Assembly: GCF_006715785.1 (NCBI RefSeq)
Contig: NZ_VFNX01000002.1
Location: forward strand, 62,001-126,000
Origin: Streptomyces puniciscabiei
GTDB taxonomy: Bacteria; Actinomycetota; Actinomycetes; Streptomycetales; Streptomycetaceae
Direction of reading: 5' to 3'
DNA length: 64,000 bases
Part shown: piece after piece, positions 34,975 through 44,279 of the stretch
How positions within the stretch are numbered: the stretch's first letter is position 1
How the letters are laid out: each line of letters begins with the position of its first letter
Made by a program: the position numbers and the translations under genes
Notes under the pieces: generated by a model
What the model was told of the DNA's origin: nothing
Databases searched by the model: none
Seen by the model: only the letters and a program-made list of their open reading frames with translations

Positions 34975-35395
34975 GTCACGGGTCGGACGTCGTCCGTGAA
35001 CAGCCCCCTCCCACGCGCCCGGTACAAGGTCGTGTACTGGCCGTACATGAACAACACGCCGGTGGCCGATGATCAGGGAAGTACGGGCGATGACGGCTTC
35101 CGGGTGGACGAGCCGTACGCCGGTCTCGGCTGCTGGCTTCACCCGCCGTACGGGGTCGCCGGATCAGGCAGGCGGGACTCGTCGTAGTGGATGTCTATGC
35201 CGGAGAACACCGCGTCACTCGACACATTAACCAGCCGACAGCTTTGCCGGACAGCGGCCAGCGCGAGCCGGACGGGTCCCTCCGCCGTCACTGCCCGGTC
35301 GGATGGGCCGCTGGTTGCGTTGACGATGACGCGCGGCGCCACGTTTGCCAGGACGGTTTCCACAAGCCGTGGCGGAGGTTCCGCCGATGAGTTTC
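34975..35395 (-). pseudogene. RmlD-like sugar-nucleotide reductase remnant
   Basis: Three frames read RLVETVLANVAPRVIVNATS, GPVRLALAAVRQSCRLVNVS and SSDAVFSGIDIHYDESRLPD, then AAETGVRLVHPEAVIARTSL, then GQYTTLYRARGRGLFTDD. The VSSD-x-VFSG and HPEAVIARTSLIxG motifs are those of dTDP-4-dehydrorhamnose reductase-like proteins. At least two frameshifts; the N-terminal Rossmann motif and C-terminus are gone. Confidence 0.65.
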
Positions 35396-35436
35396 CGGTG
35401 ATTGGGCGGTCTACCCGTCGTCGAAGGGAGCGCACC

Positions 35437-36045
35437 ATGCGCAAGATCATCGTTTGCACGTTCCTGACGCTGGACGGCGTCATGCAGGCACCGGGTGGTC
35501 GGAACGAGGACGCTGAGAGCGGCTTCGAGCACGGCGGCTGGCAGAAGCCGGTGACCGACGACGAGGTCGGCACGGCCATCGCCGGTTGGTACGAGCACTC
35601 CGACGCGATGCTGCTCGGCCGCAAGACGTACGAGATCTTCGCGTCGTACTGGCCGACCGCCGATCCCGACAACCCATTCACCGATCGGATGAACAGCATG
35701 CACAAGTACGTGGCGTCACGGACCCTGACGTCCGTCGAGTGGCAGAACTCCACGCTGCTGAAGGGCGACATCGTCGATGCCGTACGCGAGCTGAAAGTGT
35801 CCAACGGCGGCGATATCAACGTCGTGGGCAGTGGCGGCCTCGCCCAGACCCTTATGCAGCACGGCCTCGTCGACGAGTACCGGCTGACCATCCATCCGGT
35901 GATCATCGGCACCGGCAAGCGGCTGTTCGCCGACGGAGCGATTCCCACTGCACTGGAGCCGGTCAGCGTCTCGAGGACGAAGGGCGGCACCATCGTCGGC
36001 GTCTACCGGCCGAACGGTAAACCCAGCTACGACAGCTACAGCTAG
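35437..36045 (+). CDS. RibD C-terminal/dihydrofolate reductase-like protein
   Basis: 202 residues from ATG 35437, with AAGGGAG upstream. Typical features: MRKIIVCTFLTLDGVMQAPG, AMLLGRKTYEIFASYWP, then INVVGSGGLAQTLMQHGLVD and YRLTIHPVIIGTGKRLFADG. Such NADPH-dependent reductases share the DHFR fold; many are YwjB/YyaP-type proteins of unclear substrate. The C-terminus overlaps a convergent lipoprotein gene by four bases. Confidence 0.88.
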   Translation: MRKIIVCTFLTLDGVMQAPGGRNEDAESGFEHGGWQKPVTDDEVGTAIAGWYEHSDAMLLGRKTYEIFASYWPTADPDNPFTDRMNSMHKYVASRTLTSVEWQNSTLLKGDIVDAVRELKVSNGGDINVVGSGGLAQTLMQHGLVDEYRLTIHPVIIGTGKRLFADGAIPTALEPVSVSRTKGGTIVGVYRPNGKPSYDSYS

Positions 36046-36602
36046 GTGCGGGCTCTCGGCAGAGCGAGGACAGCGGCCGCGTACGCACGGGATCGGTCCC
36101 AGACTGCGAAGTAGTCGGTGTGCAGCTGGTCGAACTCCTCTTGCCGGCCGGGCTGGACACGCATGCCGCTGCCGCGGCCAAGGAGAAGGTTGGCGCGGCG
36201 GCTCACCTCTGGGCTCAGACCACGGATTGGCGGCAGCGATTGCCCTGCGAAGGTTGTGCCGTCGGGGATGTACGCCTCGTAGACCAGCACGCTTGGGGTG
36301 GCCAACGCGGCTGGCCTGCAGCAGACGCGCCTGTTCGGCGACTTCCTGCACCAGCGGGTCGTCGGGGCCGCAGCGATCTGGAGCTCCGGTCCGCTCGATG
36401 GGATCGCTCGCCACATGCCGGCGTAGGCGGCGGCCGGTGTTGTCGCGGCTGGTGCCTTCGTGGCCGGCGCGCCAGGAGTCGTGGCCGCAGCGGTGCCACG
36501 GAAGGTGGCGGTTGAGCCCGCGCTGCAGCCGGTGGCGAGCACCGCGACGCAGGTGAGCGTGGTGGCCAGGAATACTCGCCGGAGCGTGAGTGGAGATGAC
36601 AT
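36042..36602 (-). CDS. Predicted lipoprotein of unknown function
   Basis: 186 residues from ATG 36602. A signal peptide with lipobox (LTCVAVLATGC) is followed by an alanine/threonine-rich linker and a domain with VLVYEAYIPDGTTFAGQSL, EVSRRANLLLG and FDQLHTDYFAVWDRSRAYA. It is anchored on the outer face of the membrane. One middle stretch (36300-36375) reads more naturally in another frame (DDPLVQEVAEQARLLQASR), so two compensating frameshifts are possible. Convergent with the reductase gene. Confidence 0.65.
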   Translation of the reverse strand: MSSPLTLRRVFLATTLTCVAVLATGCSAGSTATFRGTAAATTPGAPATKAPAATTPAAAYAGMWRAIPSSGPELQIAAAPTTRWCRKSPNRRVCCRPAALATPSVLVYEAYIPDGTTFAGQSLPPIRGLSPEVSRRANLLLGRGSGMRVQPGRQEEFDQLHTDYFAVWDRSRAYAAAVLALPRART

Positions 36603-36796
36603 CGCGGTTGCCCTTCTGTTGCGCACAGCGGCTCATTGGCCGTGTGACACTCGGGACGCCGCACGGCGGCCCGGACGGTGCAGCGCCCAATGGATCGTCG
36701 ACGCCCGCCGCTTCTCCACCCGCGGGGACATGGACGCCGAGACCGCATTCAGCAGCTGGACAAGCTGGGCATGGCCCTCCGGCCTCCGCTGCCGCC

Positions 36797-37430
36797 TCAA
36801 GCAAAGTGGCCAGCGACAAACACTGTGACCGCGCCCAGACCAAAGCAGATGAACGACCAGTGCACATGGGCGGCGTCGCCGAACAGGGTCACCGTCGGGT
36901 TGTGGTCCCCAGGTGTGCCGGACAGGGAGGGCGAGGATCGGGCGGTGGATATAGGGGCCGTCGTTTTCGGTGATCATCTGACGCATGCGGGGCGACCAGT
37001 GGGCGTACTCGTCGCGTAGCACGGCGCGGATGCCATCGGTGTCCTCGGCGGTCAGCCCCTTGGCGCTGATCCAGTCGACCGGAACGCGTTGGATGATGTA
37101 GACGCGGATGTGTTTTCCGCTGTTGTGCTGGGCGAACAGGCTGTGTGCGCCATCAGCTGCGTGGGCGCTGCCCAAGCCGACCAGCTCGGCAATCGCGGGG
37201 TGTCGGTTAACCAGATCGGTCTCGTTGCTCGTGCCGTCGGCGAAGTGCAATTGCCGCGGCCCATCTGCGGGTCCGCTGATCGTGTCGGGGGAGCGGCCCC
37301 AGCGCGCAGTTCCCGTCTTCAGGGAGTCGAGCAGCAGGTTGCGCAGCCGTCCGCGGTCGATTTCCGGCTTGAAGAGTTCGTCGGCCCGGCGATATGCAGG
37401 CGAGAGGGTCTCGTACGCGTGATGAGGGGC
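36797..37430 (-). pseudogene. FAD-dependent monooxygenase, N-terminus lost
   Basis: The frame reads YETLSPAYRRADELFKPEID, RGRLRNLLLDSL, LHFADGTSNETDLV, then after an internal gap LFAQHNSGKHIRVYIIQRVP and GPYIHRPILALPVRHTW. A shift gives TVTLFGDAAHVHW, the GD motif of class A flavin monooxygenases, and then a hydrophobic end (FICFGLGAVTVFVAGHFA). The Rossmann start and part of the middle are missing. Confidence 0.7.
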
Positions 37431-37463
37431 ATGCGAGATCCTTCTTCGAATCGAGTTCCGGGG

Positions 37464-38615
37464 TTACCGCGTGCGGGCGGGAGTCGGCCTCGTGGCGGGT
37501 TCCTGAAACCGCATGTCGAGCGTCAGGCGATGCCTCAGCAGACGTCCGAGCCGACGCTCCACCGTTGTGTGGATGAGCAGGGACAGCCCCAGCACGCAGC
37601 CGACGGACACGGCCATCGAAGGCACCAGTCCTAGCCTCGGAAAAGCCCGGATCAAGCCTTTCGCCAAGGGAATTCCGATGCTCTGGTGGACGAGGTAGAA
37701 GGGGTACGTGAGTCCCCCCGCGGTGACCAGCCAACGCCATCGAAGCCTCGCCAGCGGTCCCCCGACACCGGCCAGCGCCAGCAGCCCGAGACAGAGCGTG
37801 AGAACGGCCGCGCACACGGCCCAGGAGGGCCGGCTCTCGCCGGGGGGTACCGCGGCATGGTCGGCCACCCGGAGTTCGAGCACGGTGAGTTCGTAGGACC
37901 AGGCGAAACCCAGCAGCAGCCACAGCAGGAAGCTCTGGCCGAACCTCTGCATGAGGTGGAGGACGATCCCGGCGACGAAGAGGCCGGTGTATCGGGGCAG
38001 AACGAATTCGTCGAGCAGGGGAGACCGGAGTTCGAGGGCGACGACACCGGCCACGAGCCAGGCCCCGCAGAAGGCCACCGCCCGCCGATGCGACAGCCCG
38101 AAGACGAGCAGCACGGCCATCAGCAGGTAGAAACGGGCCTCCACCCAGAGCGTCCAGCTGACTCCGTCGACCAGTTCCAGTCCCAGTGGTCCCGGAGCCA
38201 TCGTCAGGTTTCCCAGGACGGTACGGGGGTCGATACGGGTGGCGGCCGGCCAGTGGCCCACCCGTGAGACAAGGACGAGGGCGACGACGAGGAGTACGGC
38301 GCACCAGTAGGCCGGAAAGAGCCGTGCGATGCGGGATACGGCGAACTGGGCGGGAGTCCGTCCCCAGCAGCTCATGCAGATGACGAAGCCGCTGATGGCG
38401 AAGAAGAACTCGACGCCGAGCCAGCCGTAGCGGCTGATCTCGTGCACGAACGGCACGAACTCTCGGAGTTCGGTCCGTCCCCAGAAGTGCGGGGTGGGTG
38501 TGCCGAGGAAGTGGTACGCGGCCACCATGACCGCTGCCACCAGGCGAAGCCCGTCCATCGCAGCCAGGCGCGCCGGCCTGCCCCGCGGTCCGGGAGTGTC
38601 TCTGTCGAACGACAT
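37464..38615 (-). CDS. Acyltransferase-3 family membrane protein
   Basis: 383 residues with about ten membrane helices. Family motifs: LAAMDGLRLVAAVMVAAYHF (R and the catalytic His), GWLGVEFFFAISGFVI, SRIARLFPAYW and YPFYLVHQSIGIPLAKG. These enzymes transfer acyl groups, often O-acetyl, to sugars or lipids from the inner face of the membrane. It is last in a five-gene leftward set, 18 bp after a methyltransferase gene, so both may decorate one product exported by the ABC transporter upstream. Confidence 0.9.
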   Translation of the reverse strand: MSFDRDTPGPRGRPARLAAMDGLRLVAAVMVAAYHFLGTPTPHFWGRTELREFVPFVHEISRYGWLGVEFFFAISGFVICMSCWGRTPAQFAVSRIARLFPAYWCAVLLVVALVLVSRVGHWPAATRIDPRTVLGNLTMAPGPLGLELVDGVSWTLWVEARFYLLMAVLLVFGLSHRRAVAFCGAWLVAGVVALELRSPLLDEFVLPRYTGLFVAGIVLHLMQRFGQSFLLWLLLGFAWSYELTVLELRVADHAAVPPGESRPSWAVCAAVLTLCLGLLALAGVGGPLARLRWRWLVTAGGLTYPFYLVHQSIGIPLAKGLIRAFPRLGLVPSMAVSVGCVLGLSLLIHTTVERRLGRLLRHRLTLDMRFQEPATRPTPARTR

Positions 38616-38633
38616 GTCGCAACCAGGGCCACT

Positions 38634-39437
38634 TCAGACGGTGGGGAGGGGCGAGCGGCTGACACGTATCTTCGACTGGCCGTGCGGGCGCTTCTCCCAG
38701 TCCTCCATGAACCGCGCGTGCAGACCGTGGCGCCGCGCCAGGCCCAGGAGCGTCTCGGTGCGGTAGTAGAAGTCCTCGCGCAGCACCTGGTGTTCGGTGC
38801 CCTCGGTGCGGTCGAAGGTGAAGTCGAAGAACCCGGTGTCGGTCAGCACGCGGCCGACGTGCTCCAGGCACTGGTCGATGACCTCCAGCGGCGAGTGGGA
38901 GAAGACGCTGTGCGCGTGGACGACGTCGAAGTGGTCGTCGGGCAGGAAGTCCAAGGTGAGGTCGCCGGTGATGGTCAGATGCGGCAGCTTGTCCTGGAGA
39001 TGGCGCTCGATCAGGGTCTTCTTGGCGGCCATCAGGATGTCGGGCGATATGTCGATGCCGTAGTAGTTGCCGGTGTCGAGGTGGCTGATGAAGCGCCAGC
39101 CGCCGCGCAGGTTGCCGCAGCCGATGTCGAGCATGCGGTGGTCGGGGCGCAGCCCGTGTTCGATGAGGTAGTCGAACTGCATCTGCCCGAGCGCCAGCCA
39201 GCGGTCGTGGGTCTGGCTTCCGACCGCGGCTTGCGGGTTGCGGCGGGTGTCCGAGGCCATCACGGCGCGGTAGTAGCCGACGTGGTCGGGGTGCTTGAGG
39301 CGCAGCCACGCGTCCCGGCCGGCCCGACGCAGGTACGGGATGACACGGCCGGGATGGCGCAGGGCGTAACCGGTCTTGTGGGTGAAGGCGGCGCGGTTGT
39401 TGCGCAGCTTCTCCGGCGACTTGGCGTCGGCGGGCAT
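38634..39437 (-). CDS. SAM-dependent methyltransferase
   Basis: 267 residues from ATG 39437. The class I fold shows motif I in HRMLDIGCGNLRGGWRF, an acid in YYGIDISPDIL, and DHFDVVHAHSVFSHSPLEVI as motif IV. A 75-residue helical N-terminal extension precedes it (HKTGYALRHPGRVIPYLRRA), which may bind a membrane or partner. The substrate is unknown; operon mates suggest a small molecule or lipid. Confidence 0.88.
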   Translation of the reverse strand: MPADAKSPEKLRNNRAAFTHKTGYALRHPGRVIPYLRRAGRDAWLRLKHPDHVGYYRAVMASDTRRNPQAAVGSQTHDRWLALGQMQFDYLIEHGLRPDHRMLDIGCGNLRGGWRFISHLDTGNYYGIDISPDILMAAKKTLIERHLQDKLPHLTITGDLTLDFLPDDHFDVVHAHSVFSHSPLEVIDQCLEHVGRVLTDTGFFDFTFDRTEGTEHQVLREDFYYRTETLLGLARRHGLHARFMEDWEKRPHGQSKIRVSRSPLPTV

Positions 39438-39530
39438 GGCGAAGCGACCTCCGTGCGAAAGGGGATCCCAGTGAGGGATGAAGAAGGAGAAGGGGGGTGA
39501 AGGCGATGTGTCGCGATGCGGTGGCCGCGG

Positions 39531-40487
39531 TCAGACGCGGCGGCGCAGGAGCAGCACGGTGACGACCGTGAGCAGAGCGGCCAGGCCGCCGAAAACGGCG
39601 GTGTCGGTCCACTGGAAGGTCCAGTAGTCGCCGGCCGGGTTGGCCTCGTAGAACCGGGCGACGTACCCGTGCACCGCCATGCACTCCTTGAGCTGGGCGC
39701 TCGACGGGAAGGGGCAGTTCAGCACGTCGTCGTGGCGGCCGGTGGTGGTGATCAGGCCGTAGGTGCCGGTCGACCACTTCTCGCCCATCGGCGGTTTGGG
39801 GATGCTGCCGGCGCTGACGTAGGTGTGCGGCGGGACCAGCAGCCGGGCCCGGTGCGTCCACTCCAGCAGTAGGGTCATCACCCCCGTCACCAGCAGGGTC
39901 AGGACCATCGCCGCCAGCACCCGGCGGGCCAGCAGGCCGAGCAGGGTCCCGGCCGCCAGGCCGAACAGGGCGGCCGCCACAACGCGGGGGCCCGAGCCGC
40001 TCAGGGCCATGGTGTCGTACCAGAACAGGCCGTAGCTCCGGTCGGCGGCCGGTTGCCACCACCAGGCGAACACTCCCGCGAGCAGACCGGAGAGGACGAT
40101 CGTGGTCGCCGCGGCCAGGGCGAACCGGGAGGCGAACCACTGACCGCGGCTCACGCCCTGGGCGAGGATCATGTGGTGTGTGCCCAGTTCCCGGTCGCGG
40201 CCCAGGAGCGGGGCACCCCAGAAGACGCCGATGACGACGGGCAGGGCGATGTTCAGCGCCCCGAGGTACTTCAGCGGCTCGACGTCCAGCAGCAGGGGCA
40301 AACCGGTGTCGGACCGTGTGCAGTACAGCGGCCCGGTGGCACAGTGGTCGAACAGTCCGCTGTGCAGGGCGTCCAGCATGCCCGAGCGGTAGTACGCGGC
40401 GATCGCCGCAGCGACGACCAGGGCGGCCGCGCCGATGCCGGCCGACAAGCGCTGCTGGCGCCATGCGAGCCAGAGAGAGCCCTTCAC
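39531..40487 (-). CDS. ABC transporter permease
   Basis: 318 residues. It begins SLWLAWRQQRLS as in ABC-2-type permeases paired with YtrB-like ATPases, with membrane segments at about 18-33, 75-95, 120-142, 165-215 and 292-312, and a large outer loop (FPSSAQLKECMAVHGYVARF) before the last helix. Its start overlaps the ATPase gene by four bases, so translation is coupled. The substrate is unknown. Confidence 0.85.
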   Translation of the reverse strand: MKGSLWLAWRQQRLSAGIGAAALVVAAAIAAYYRSGMLDALHSGLFDHCATGPLYCTRSDTGLPLLLDVEPLKYLGALNIALPVVIGVFWGAPLLGRDRELGTHHMILAQGVSRGQWFASRFALAAATTIVLSGLLAGVFAWWWQPAADRSYGLFWYDTMALSGSGPRVVAAALFGLAAGTLLGLLARRVLAAMVLTLLVTGVMTLLLEWTHRARLLVPPHTYVSAGSIPKPPMGEKWSTGTYGLITTTGRHDDVLNCPFPSSAQLKECMAVHGYVARFYEANPAGDYWTFQWTDTAVFGGLAALLTVVTVLLLRRRV

Positions 40488-41395
40488 GCCGCCGCCTCCG
40501 TCCTCTCGGCAGGGGCCTGGTGCCCCAGGTCACCGGCCTTGAGGTAGCCGATCAGGATGTCCTCCAGTCTGGGCCGTTCGACGTGCCAGTCGCCCCGCAG
40601 CGGTCCGCGCTGCCGTATCAGGGCGGTCAGCTGCCTGCCGCGGGTGCGTCTCCGCACGACGGTGTGCTCTCCGGCAAGGGTGTCGGCCTGGCCGGCGGGT
40701 CCGGTCAGCACGGCATGGCTCCCACGCAGTACCTCAACGTCATCGCTCAGCTCGACTCGGCCGTCCCGCAGTACCAGCACCCAGTCGCAGGTCTCCTCGA
40801 GTTCGGGCAGGACATGCGAGGACAGCACGATGCTCATGCCGCGCTCCACGGCCTCGGCCATCAGCTGCGCCATGATCTCGCCTCGTGCCACGGGGTCCAG
40901 ATCGGCCAACGGCTCGTCGAGCAGCAGGAATTCGGGTCGCTTGCCCAGCGCCAGGGCGAGCGCGACGCGAGTGCGCCGCCCAGGGGACAGCTCGCCGACG
41001 CGCGCATGGAGCGGGATGTCGCCCTCACGGACGATCCGCTCGGCGGTGGTCCGGTCCCACGAGGAGTTCAGCTTCTCCCCCATCAGCAGGGTGTCCGCCA
41101 CGGTGAAACGCGGATAGAGCGGCTTGTCCTGGGTGAGCAGAGCGACGCGGGCGCGGGCCTGCGACGTGCCGGGTACGACGCCCAGCACACGCAGCTGCCC
41201 AGAGGCAGGCCGCAGCAGGCCGCCGGCCAGGTGCAGCAGTGTGCTCTTGCCGGCACCGTTACGTCCGACGAGTGCGGTGATACGACCACCAGGCACGGCG
41301 AACCCGCAATCCCGCAGCGCCCAGTCACCCCGCCTCCGGTACCGAAATCCCAGTCCCGTGGCGCACAGCGCAGCCGACGCTTCAGGCCCGCTCAT
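40484..41395 (-). CDS. ABC transporter ATP-binding protein
   Basis: 303 residues. Walker A GRNGAGKST at about 44-52, Q-loop LLTQDKPLY, signature ELSPGRRTRVALALAL (LSPGR in place of LSGGQ), Walker B FLLLDEPLADLDP and the switch His in SSHVLPELEE. The last 80 residues form a C-terminal extension (GDWHVERPRLEDILIGYLKA). Overlaps both neighbours by four bases. Together with the permease it forms an ABC-2 type transporter controlled by the GntR gene. Confidence 0.9.
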   Translation of the reverse strand: MSGPEASAALCATGLGFRYRRRGDWALRDCGFAVPGGRITALVGRNGAGKSTLLHLAGGLLRPASGQLRVLGVVPGTSQARARVALLTQDKPLYPRFTVADTLLMGEKLNSSWDRTTAERIVREGDIPLHARVGELSPGRRTRVALALALGKRPEFLLLDEPLADLDPVARGEIMAQLMAEAVERGMSIVLSSHVLPELEETCDWVLVLRDGRVELSDDVEVLRGSHAVLTGPAGQADTLAGEHTVVRRRTRGRQLTALIRQRGPLRGDWHVERPRLEDILIGYLKAGDLGHQAPAERTEAAA

Positions 41396-41823
41396 GCGTC
41401 CTCCTTCTTTCGTTCCCAGTCGCCTGGGGTTGTGCTGTCGTTCTCGTTGTCGTAGGCGTCCAGGGCAGCTGTGACCAGAGCGAGGACATCTGCCCGCTCC
41501 AGCCCCGTGGCCCGCGCGCGAGCCACCCAGTCGGCGACCTCCCGGCGCAGCGGAGAGTCGTTCTCCGCCCCAGGCCGGGCCAGCGACCGCGTCACGAAGG
41601 TCCCGAGGCCACGGCGCAGTTCGACCAGACCGGCCTGCTCCATGTCGCGGTAGGCCCGCAGCACCGTGTTGGGGTTGATGGCGGTCGCCGCCACCACCTC
41701 CCTGGCCGTGGGCAACTTGTCCCCGACCTGCAAGGTGCCCATCCGAAGCGCCCGTTCGGTCTGCTCGACGATCTGCACGTAGGCCGGTACGCCGCTGCCA
41801 CGGTCGATCCGGTAGTCGATCAC
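41392..41823 (-). CDS. GntR-family (YtrA type) regulator
   Basis: 143 residues. The winged HTH PAYVQIVEQTERALRMGTLQ, KLPTAREVVAATAINPNTVL and RAYRDMEQAGLVELRRGLGT is typical. The C-terminal helical tail is short, as in YtrA-type GntR proteins, which control adjacent ABC transporters. First gene of the set. The AT-rich dyad TTAAT-GA-ATTAA at 41854-41865 upstream is a likely operator. Confidence 0.9.
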   Translation of the reverse strand: MIDYRIDRGSGVPAYVQIVEQTERALRMGTLQVGDKLPTAREVVAATAINPNTVLRAYRDMEQAGLVELRRGLGTFVTRSLARPGAENDSPLRREVADWVARARATGLERADVLALVTAALDAYDNENDSTTPGDWERKKEDA

Positions 41824-41853
41824 GTCGCCTTCCTCGGCTCCACCACACTTGTA

Positions 41854-41865
41854 TTAATGAATTAA
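41854..41865. promoter_or_regulatory. TTAATGAATTAA dyad before the GntR operon
   Basis: Perfect 5-2-5 inverted repeat (TTAAT-GA-ATTAA) in an AT-rich island 31 bp before the GntR start. It is the probable autoregulatory site and overlaps the expected promoter. Confidence 0.5.
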
Positions 41866-42123
41866 CGGAAGCATGGTGCACCTCCGGCGGCGATGTCAAA
41901 CCCGATGGGAGAACAACCGGACGAGTCATTCCGGCGGAAGGCCACGCCCCACACGAGCGGGGCCAGTGGACGCTCGACCACGTCGCTGCCCGCCGGCCCT
42001 ACGAGTGCAAGGGCCACTTGCGGGTTGCATGGATCCGGAACCGGCAGAGCAGAGCCGCCGTCTGTCGCCCGATCGGGTGGAGCGGCTGTCGCGCTCCGGA
42101 TGCGCTGGTCGTAGCGCACAGGC

Positions 42124-42166
42124 ACGGCAGTGGGCCGGGCAGACTTCCTGCCCGGCCCACTGCCGT
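42124..42166. terminator. Strong 19-bp hairpin
   Basis: 42124-42142 and 42148-42166 are perfectly complementary with the loop ACTTC between them. The stem starts ACGGCAGTGGGCC. No U-run follows, as is normal in Streptomyces. It could end transcripts from either side. Confidence 0.75.
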
Positions 42167-42370
42167 TCGGTCTCAGCGGCGGGTGGTCTCCATGTGCAGG
42201 AGGTCTCCCATGGGCCCTTCCGTGCCGTCCGGGTTCTACCGGGGCCGTGGTGAACCCCGGCGTGGGCCCTCGCTTGCCCGGCAGGACCCTGTCGAACGCG
42301 GCGTGCTGCTCCGGATGCCCGATGACAACCTGCTCGCAGCTGTCCGCGAGGGCCTTGTTGCGCCGAGCTG

Positions 42371-42586
42371 AATGTTGCCCCGGAGATCACCAAGCTCGAC
42401 CTGTCCGTCCTGGTGATCCGCGGCGCCCACGACACCTCCGCGCCACTGGACCTCACTGGCCGCCGCACGGCCGCGCCGGCCCCCGACGCCACACTGAAGG
42501 TCGACGAGGGCGCAGGCCACGGGCTGTCCGCCACCCACGCCGGGCAGCTCACGACCGACCCGCGGGACTTTGCCGCGACCGGCTGA
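42371..42586 (+). pseudogene. Alpha/beta hydrolase C-terminal remnant
   Basis: Frame without start: VAPEITKLDLSVLVIRGAHD, TSAPLDLTGRRTAAPAPDAT and LKVDEGAGHGLSATHAGQL, ending TGA 42584. It matches the final third of chloroperoxidase-type hydrolases (VLVIHGDDD, the acid, and GAxHGL, the histidine). The nucleophile region is absent. Confidence 0.6.
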
Positions 42587-42596
42587 GCCGCCGCGG

Positions 42597-43931
42597 TCAC
42601 CGGCGGGCGGCCCAGCGGGTGATCATGCCGACGGCGCGGGCGCGGTCGGCGGAGGAGAGGTCGGCGATGGAGACGTGGTGGTTGGCGCCCGGAGCCCACA
42701 GCACACGGCTGTCTCGGGCTCCCGGCGGGAAAGGCTCGGCGACCGCGGGATCCTGCGTGCCGTTGACGAACAGCAGCCGGCTCCCGCAGCGGCGGACCCA
42801 TCGGTCGACGTCGGGCATGGCCCCGGAGTCGAAACGCATCGGGATGTCCCGGGGGACGAAGGTGCGCGCCTCGATGCTGTCGGGGTACCTCAGCAGGCCG
42901 GCCAGATGGGCCGTGGGGACGCCGAGGTAACCGAGCTGCGTGCCGATCTGGTACCAGTACGGCACGTAGTGCAGCGCGACCCGGTCAGCGTAGAGGGCGA
43001 GCCCGGCGGTGGCGTCCAGCCAGGTGTACAGCGCGTCGTCGGAAGAGTCCGGGCCGGGGATCGCCGCACGTTCGGCGGCGCTGCCGCCGTTTTGCCAAAA
43101 CATCAGCGGGGCCCGCAGCACGGCGATCTCCAGCGCCTTGTCCGCGCTGCCGACGATGCCGAAGCCGTCACCGATGCCGGCCGCCCACGCTTCGTAGCGG
43201 GCGACCATCTGCGGACGGCGTTGCAGCAGCCGGCGCTGGACCGCCCGCAGCGCCTCCCGGTCGGCGGCGCTGCCGACGCTGTCCAGGAAGCGCAGGTAGG
43301 CCGAGTCGTCGCGGTCGTCGACGTTGTCCGGGGCGGAGTAGGCGATGGTGCCGTCGACGTCGTGCGGGTAGAAGCGGCGGTGGTAGACGCTGGCCATACC
43401 GCCCTTGCTGCCGCCGGTGGAGATCCACGCGGCCCGGTACAGCCGGCGAAGGAGGCGGACCACGCGGTGGTGATCGTCGGCGGCCTGGCGGATCGTCAGG
43501 TGGGTGTAGTCGGGTTGCGCGGGACGCGAGGTGCCGAAGCAGCGGTGCTCGACGAGGAGCTGGTTACCGCCGAGCAGCTCGGCCGGTTCGGTGCGGTGCG
43601 GGGTGAGCGGGGCCTCGTAGCCGGTCGTGGCGAGGATCATGGGGCGGTCCAGACCGGTGTGCAGCAGGGTGAGGCGCTGCTCGAACGTGCCGGCCGCGGG
43701 ATCGGTGTGGTCGACGGGCTGGCGCAGGCCGAGCACGAAGAACCGGTAGCCGGGCTCCGCGCCGGGCCGCTCCTCGACGACCCGCAGCCCCGGTAGGGCG
43801 GACAGGGCCCGCACGATGTCGTCGTCCTCCGCAGCATGCGGCACCGCCGCATGCGCCGGCAGGGCCGCGGCGGCGCTCAGCCCGGTGGCCGTGGCGGCGA
43901 GCAGCACGCGTCGTCTGGTCCGAGTGCGCAC
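42597..43931 (-). CDS. Secreted tripeptidyl aminopeptidase (S37-like)
   Basis: 444 residues. A twin-arginine-like signal peptide (RTRTRRRVLLAATATGLSA, cleavage near AHA) shows export. The S37 family (PS-10) pattern is visible: YRFFVLGLRQPVDH, LLVEHRCFGTSRP and the nucleophile Ser175 in STGGSKGGM, with NVDDRDDSAYLRFL after it and a late histidine in GANHHVS. These enzymes cut tripeptides from free N-termini outside the cell, feeding on protein. It is monocistronic. An 11-bp gap separates it from a hydrolase remnant on the other strand. Confidence 0.88.
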   Translation of the reverse strand: MRTRTRRRVLLAATATGLSAAAALPAHAAVPHAAEDDDIVRALSALPGLRVVEERPGAEPGYRFFVLGLRQPVDHTDPAAGTFEQRLTLLHTGLDRPMILATTGYEAPLTPHRTEPAELLGGNQLLVEHRCFGTSRPAQPDYTHLTIRQAADDHHRVVRLLRRLYRAAWISTGGSKGGMASVYHRRFYPHDVDGTIAYSAPDNVDDRDDSAYLRFLDSVGSAADREALRAVQRRLLQRRPQMVARYEAWAAGIGDGFGIVGSADKALEIAVLRAPLMFWQNGGSAAERAAIPGPDSSDDALYTWLDATAGLALYADRVALHYVPYWYQIGTQLGYLGVPTAHLAGLLRYPDSIEARTFVPRDIPMRFDSGAMPDVDRWVRRCGSRLLFVNGTQDPAVAEPFPPGARDSRVLWAPGANHHVSIADLSSADRARAVGMITRWAARR

Positions 43932-44279
43932 GGTGTGTCCTCCCCGTTGCCGTTTTCCTGCCTGCAGTACAGCGGCTGGGGAGGGGGACCGGATCCCCTG
44001 TGCGCGGGGCCCGTCTCCCCCGGGCGGGGGAGCCGGACCGGCGCGTGACGGCTAGCGCTGGGACCGCGTAGATCGTCGGGTTCAGGCTGAAGTTTCGAGA
44101 GGGCGTCCGCCCCAGCGGATGCCCTTCTCGCTTCGGACGCCACCCCCCGGTGCGTGCCGATCAGCCCGGCCCGTTCCAGCCCCCAGGACGTCCTCCGCGC
44201 GAGTGATGCCCGGCCGTGTCCGGTCAGGTCCCACTCGTCCTTCGCGTGTGGCGCGCTCCTCGCGCCGGATGCCTTTCGT
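43932..44279. other. Stretch with no visible gene
   Basis: Only shadow frames are seen. It should contain the promoter of the S37 peptidase on the minus strand, which I cannot place. Confidence 0.4.

Noticed and set aside
37207..40533. 1108-codon open frame on the minus strand
   Set aside because: It is an out-of-frame reading of the permease, methyltransferase and acyltransferase genes, with Arg/Pro-rich composition and no domains. The in-frame genes explain the DNA fully.
42124..42166. Large hairpin considered as riboswitch or attenuator
   Set aside because: A plain 19-bp stem with a 5-base loop fits a terminator; there is no leader gene after it.
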